Shown here: positions 3,186 to 5,556 of the stretch, piece by piece
How the letters are laid out: each line of letters begins with the position of its first letter
How positions within the stretch are numbered: the first letter of the stretch is position 1
Notes under the pieces: model-generated
What the model was told of the DNA's origin: nothing
Seen by the model: only the letters and a program-made list of their open reading frames with translations
The model's database searches: none
Source of the DNA: Deltaproteobacteria bacterium
GTDB taxonomy: Bacteria > Desulfobacterota > Desulfobacteria > C00003060
DNA length: 5,556 bases
Reading direction: 5' to 3'
NCBI GenBank assembly: GCA_030667105.1
Contig: DAOUWN010000168.1
Span: forward strand, 1-5,556
Program-made: the position numbers and the translations under genes

Positions 3186-5556
3186 ATGGCTACGAGAATC
3201 GGGTTTTATATCTGTCATTGCGGGATCAACATTGCCTATAGGGTCCGCGTGGAAGAGGTGGCAGAATTCGCCAGGGGGCTGAAGAATGTGGTGGTGGCGC
3301 GAGATTACAAGTTCATGTGTTCAGACCCGGGCCAAGAGATGATTGAAAAGGACATTAAGGCATTCAACCTTAACAGGGTCGTTGTGGCCTCATGTTCGCC
3401 AAGACTCCACGAAAAGACCTTTCAGGGCGCCTGCCAGCGGGCAGGACTCAACCCTTACGTGTTCCAGATGGCTTCTGTTCGCGAGCATGTTTCCTGGGTG
3501 ACCGAGGATGAGGATAAGGCGACCAGGAAGGCAAAAACGCTGGTGGCAGGTGCTATCAACCGGGTGAACTTTAATGAGCCTCTTCCCCACCGTGAGGTGA
3601 GTGTGCATCCCGACATCATGGTAGTGGGTGGCGGCATTACCGGTATGCAGGCAGCGCTGGACATTGGCGCCTCCGGACATAAGGTATATCTGGTAGAGAG
3701 AGAAACCACGATCGGTGGGCACATGCTTCAGTTCGATAAGACCTTCCCCACACTGGACTGCGCTGCCTGCATTGGAACTCCTAGGATGGTCTCCGTGGCA
3801 CAGAATTCGAACATCGAGCTGTTGTCATACAGCGAGGTGGTGGAGGTATCGGGCTTCATCGGCAATTACACCGTGAAGATTCGCAGAAAACCACGGTACG
3901 TGAAGGAAGGCGTTTGCACAGGCTGCGGTGAATGCGCCACGGTCTGTCCCGTCTCCATGCCAAGTGAATGGGACGAGGGTTTGGGGACAAGAAAGGCCGT
4001 CTACAGAGCCTTTCCGCAGGCCGTACCAATTACTTTCTGTATCGACAAAAAAGACAGGGCTCCCTGCGGCATCACTTGTCCGGCAGGCATCAATGTTCAG
4101 GGCTATGTCCAGCTTATTGGTCAGGGCAAATATCAAGAGGCCGTTCAGTTAATCATGGAACGACTCCCTTTGCCTGGAGTCCTGGGGCGCGTCTGCCCGC
4201 ATCCGTGCGAGTTTCAATGCCGAAGGATGGATGTGGATACAGCGATTGCCATTAGGGATTTGAAGCGTTTTGCGGCCGACCAGGTAAACTTGGCAGATCT
4301 CCCGCTGCCGGAGATCGAGGAGCGCCCGGAAAAAGTGGCGGTGGTCGGTTCAGGCCCTGCCGGACTGACGGTAGCGTACTATCTCAGGCTTAAGGGCTAT
4401 AAGGTTACTATCTTTGAAGCGCTTCCGGTGCTGGGCGGCATGCTCCGCGTAGGCATCCCGGATTACCGGTTACCCCCGGAGTCATTGGATGGGGAGATAA
4501 ATCACATTCTCCGACTTGGTGTCGAGGCCGAAACCAACAAGCGTATGGGCATGGACTTCACTCTCGATGATCTAAAGAATCAGGGCTTCAGCGCAGTTTT
4601 TCTGGCAGTTGGCGCCCACCGCGGCATGAAATCAAACGTACCTGGCGAGGATGAATTCGAGGGTGTTGTAAATGCCGTGGATTTTCTCAGGGAGGTCAAC
4701 CTGGGCAGCCGGGAGCGGCCCGGCAGGCGTGTTGTGATAATTGGCGGCGGAAATGTGGCTATTGACGCGGCTCGAGTTGCCAAGCGACTCGGCTGTGAGG
4801 AAGTTACGGTTGTTTACCGGCGTAGCGAAAAAGAGATGCCTGCTTACGCTGAAGAGATCGAGGGCGCCCTTGCCGAGGGGATCAAGATCAATTACCTGAC
4901 TGCGCCGGTAAGCGTCGTAGGCTCGGATGGTAAGGTCACGGGCTTTGAGTGCATGCGCACTAAACTCGGACCGCCCGATACGAGTGGCAGACGGCGGCCG
5001 GTGCCTGTGGAGGGTTCCGAGTTTGTGATTGACTGCGATGGGGTCATTCCTGCCATCGGCCAGCAGACTGATGTAGACTGGGTTACGGATGCGGATGGTT
5101 TGGAGCTGACCAGCCGCAATACCATGGTGGTAAATCGTCACACCATGCAGACATCTATTCCCCATGTCTTTGCTGCCGGGGATGCAGTCACCGGCCCGGC
5201 GACGGTTATTGAGGCGGTGGCAGCCGGCCATAAGGCAGTTGAGGCTATTGATCGCTACATCAAAGGCGAGGATCTGGACTTCTATGCAGAGCGGTTGGCG
5301 TCTCAGGAACTCCCTGGCCAGGATTGGAAGGAGATTCCGGAAGGCCTTTCCCCGGAAGCCCGGGCGCAGTCGAGGCATCGGGATCCTGAGGAACGGGCGT
5401 CTTCCTTCGTTGAGGCAGACCTTGGCTTTTCAGAAGAGGAGGCACAGCGAGAGGCGCTCCGTTGCCTCAACTGCGGCATCTGCTGCGAGTGCATGGAGTG
5501 CGTGCGGGCCTGCGAGGCTAAGGCCATAGACCACAACATGAAAGAAGAGGTTATAG
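3186..5556 (+). CDS. HdrA-like heterodisulfide reductase subunit A fused to a GltD-type NAD(P)H oxidoreductase module (3' end outside window)
   Basis: The 790 visible codons have no stop. HdrA is the flavin and iron-sulfur hub of cytoplasmic heterodisulfide reductase complexes and often bifurcates electrons. Residues 1-140 match the HdrA N-terminal domain (FYICHCG; Cys10, 12, 45, 70, 83). Its FAD fold follows, with GGGITG (148-153), Glu171, GGHM (177-180) and TFPTLDCAAC (186-195), then a ferredoxin motif CTGCGECATVCP (244-255). At about 290 a GltD-like module begins: CGITCPAG (294-301) and GRVCPHPCEFQC (334-345), a second FAD site GSGPAG (388-393), a nucleotide site GGGNVA (520-525) with YRR (544-546) that suggests NADPH, and AAGD (663-666). 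After a charged linker (about 695-748), a Cys-rich stretch (760-776) contains a CX2CX2CX3C ferredoxin motif (766-776). The HdrA remainder is expected beyond the edge. Methanogen HdrA is about 650 residues, so this is a larger fused form. Base composition is richer in G+C than the kinases. The function is inferred; the electron partners (HdrB/C, MvhD or others) are not visible. Confidence 0.9.
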   Translation, partial: MATRIGFYICHCGINIAYRVRVEEVAEFARGLKNVVVARDYKFMCSDPGQEMIEKDIKAFNLNRVVVASCSPRLHEKTFQGACQRAGLNPYVFQMASVREHVSWVTEDEDKATRKAKTLVAGAINRVNFNEPLPHREVSVHPDIMVVGGGITGMQAALDIGASGHKVYLVERETTIGGHMLQFDKTFPTLDCAACIGTPRMVSVAQNSNIELLSYSEVVEVSGFIGNYTVKIRRKPRYVKEGVCTGCGECATVCPVSMPSEWDEGLGTRKAVYRAFPQAVPITFCIDKKDRAPCGITCPAGINVQGYVQLIGQGKYQEAVQLIMERLPLPGVLGRVCPHPCEFQCRRMDVDTAIAIRDLKRFAADQVNLADLPLPEIEERPEKVAVVGSGPAGLTVAYYLRLKGYKVTIFEALPVLGGMLRVGIPDYRLPPESLDGEINHILRLGVEAETNKRMGMDFTLDDLKNQGFSAVFLAVGAHRGMKSNVPGEDEFEGVVNAVDFLREVNLGSRERPGRRVVIIGGGNVAIDAARVAKRLGCEEVTVVYRRSEKEMPAYAEEIEGALAEGIKINYLTAPVSVVGSDGKVTGFECMRTKLGPPDTSGRRRPVPVEGSEFVIDCDGVIPAIGQQTDVDWVTDADGLELTSRNTMVVNRHTMQTSIPHVFAAGDAVTGPATVIEAVAAGHKAVEAIDRYIKGEDLDFYAERLASQELPGQDWKEIPEGLSPEARAQSRHRDPEERASSFVEADLGFSEEEAQREALRCLNCGICCECMECVRACEAKAIDHNMKEEVI

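Noticed and set aside
3765..3776. Possible selenocysteine site in the HdrA CAAC region
   Set aside because: Some methanogen HdrA proteins use selenocysteine near this motif, but both positions here (Cys192, Cys195) are cysteine codons and no in-frame TGA occurs in the visible gene.
4632..5378. Long minus-strand open frame of 248 codons
   Set aside because: It lies wholly inside the well-supported hdrA-like gene, is rich in His and Arg without recognisable motifs, and is typical of an antisense shadow in G/C-rich coding DNA.

Overview
The window reads as chromosomal DNA of an anaerobic bacterium, most plausibly a Desulfobacterota-type sulfate reducer or syntroph. This rests on three things: a membrane sensor with periplasmic c-type haem motifs, an HdrA-type flavoprotein fused to a GltD-like module, and a G/C-rich palindromic intergenic repeat of a kind I associate with those genomes. 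The taxonomic call is inference from gene content; no rRNA or other marker gene is present.

Layout, left to right. (1) Positions 1-640, minus strand: the first 213 codons of a membrane sensor with one N-terminal transmembrane helix, a periplasmic domain with a CYICH and a CSTDPCH haem-binding motif, and the start of a second hydrophobic segment at the window edge. Its output domain, probably a histidine kinase, lies outside the window. (2) Positions 641-1184: a divergent intergenic region with three perfect tandem copies of an octamer, a small inverted repeat, a minus-strand remnant of an IS1380-family transposase, and a good sigma70-like promoter for the next gene. (3) Positions 1185-2696, plus strand: a complete soluble 503-residue REC-PAS-HisKA-HATPase hybrid kinase. 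(4) Positions 2697-3185: about 490 bases without a convincing gene, holding a roughly 105-bp imperfect palindrome that looks like a mobile or REP-like repeat and may terminate transcription, then a sigma70-like promoter and a 12-bp inverted repeat. (5) Positions 3186-5556, plus strand: the first 790 codons of a large HdrA-GltD fusion that runs off the right edge.

How the parts may work together (inference): the haem sensor could detect a periplasmic redox signal or gas ligand and phosphorylate the receiver domain of the hybrid kinase, which would modulate its own kinase activity. The downstream HdrA-like protein is a flavin and iron-sulfur electron-transfer hub with an added pyridine-nucleotide-binding module, so it is a reasonable target of such redox control. 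No DNA-binding response regulator is visible, so the end of the relay is missing. The two kinase genes are more A/T-rich than the hdrA-like gene, which suggests different histories. I see no CRISPR array, tRNA, rRNA or complete mobile element.
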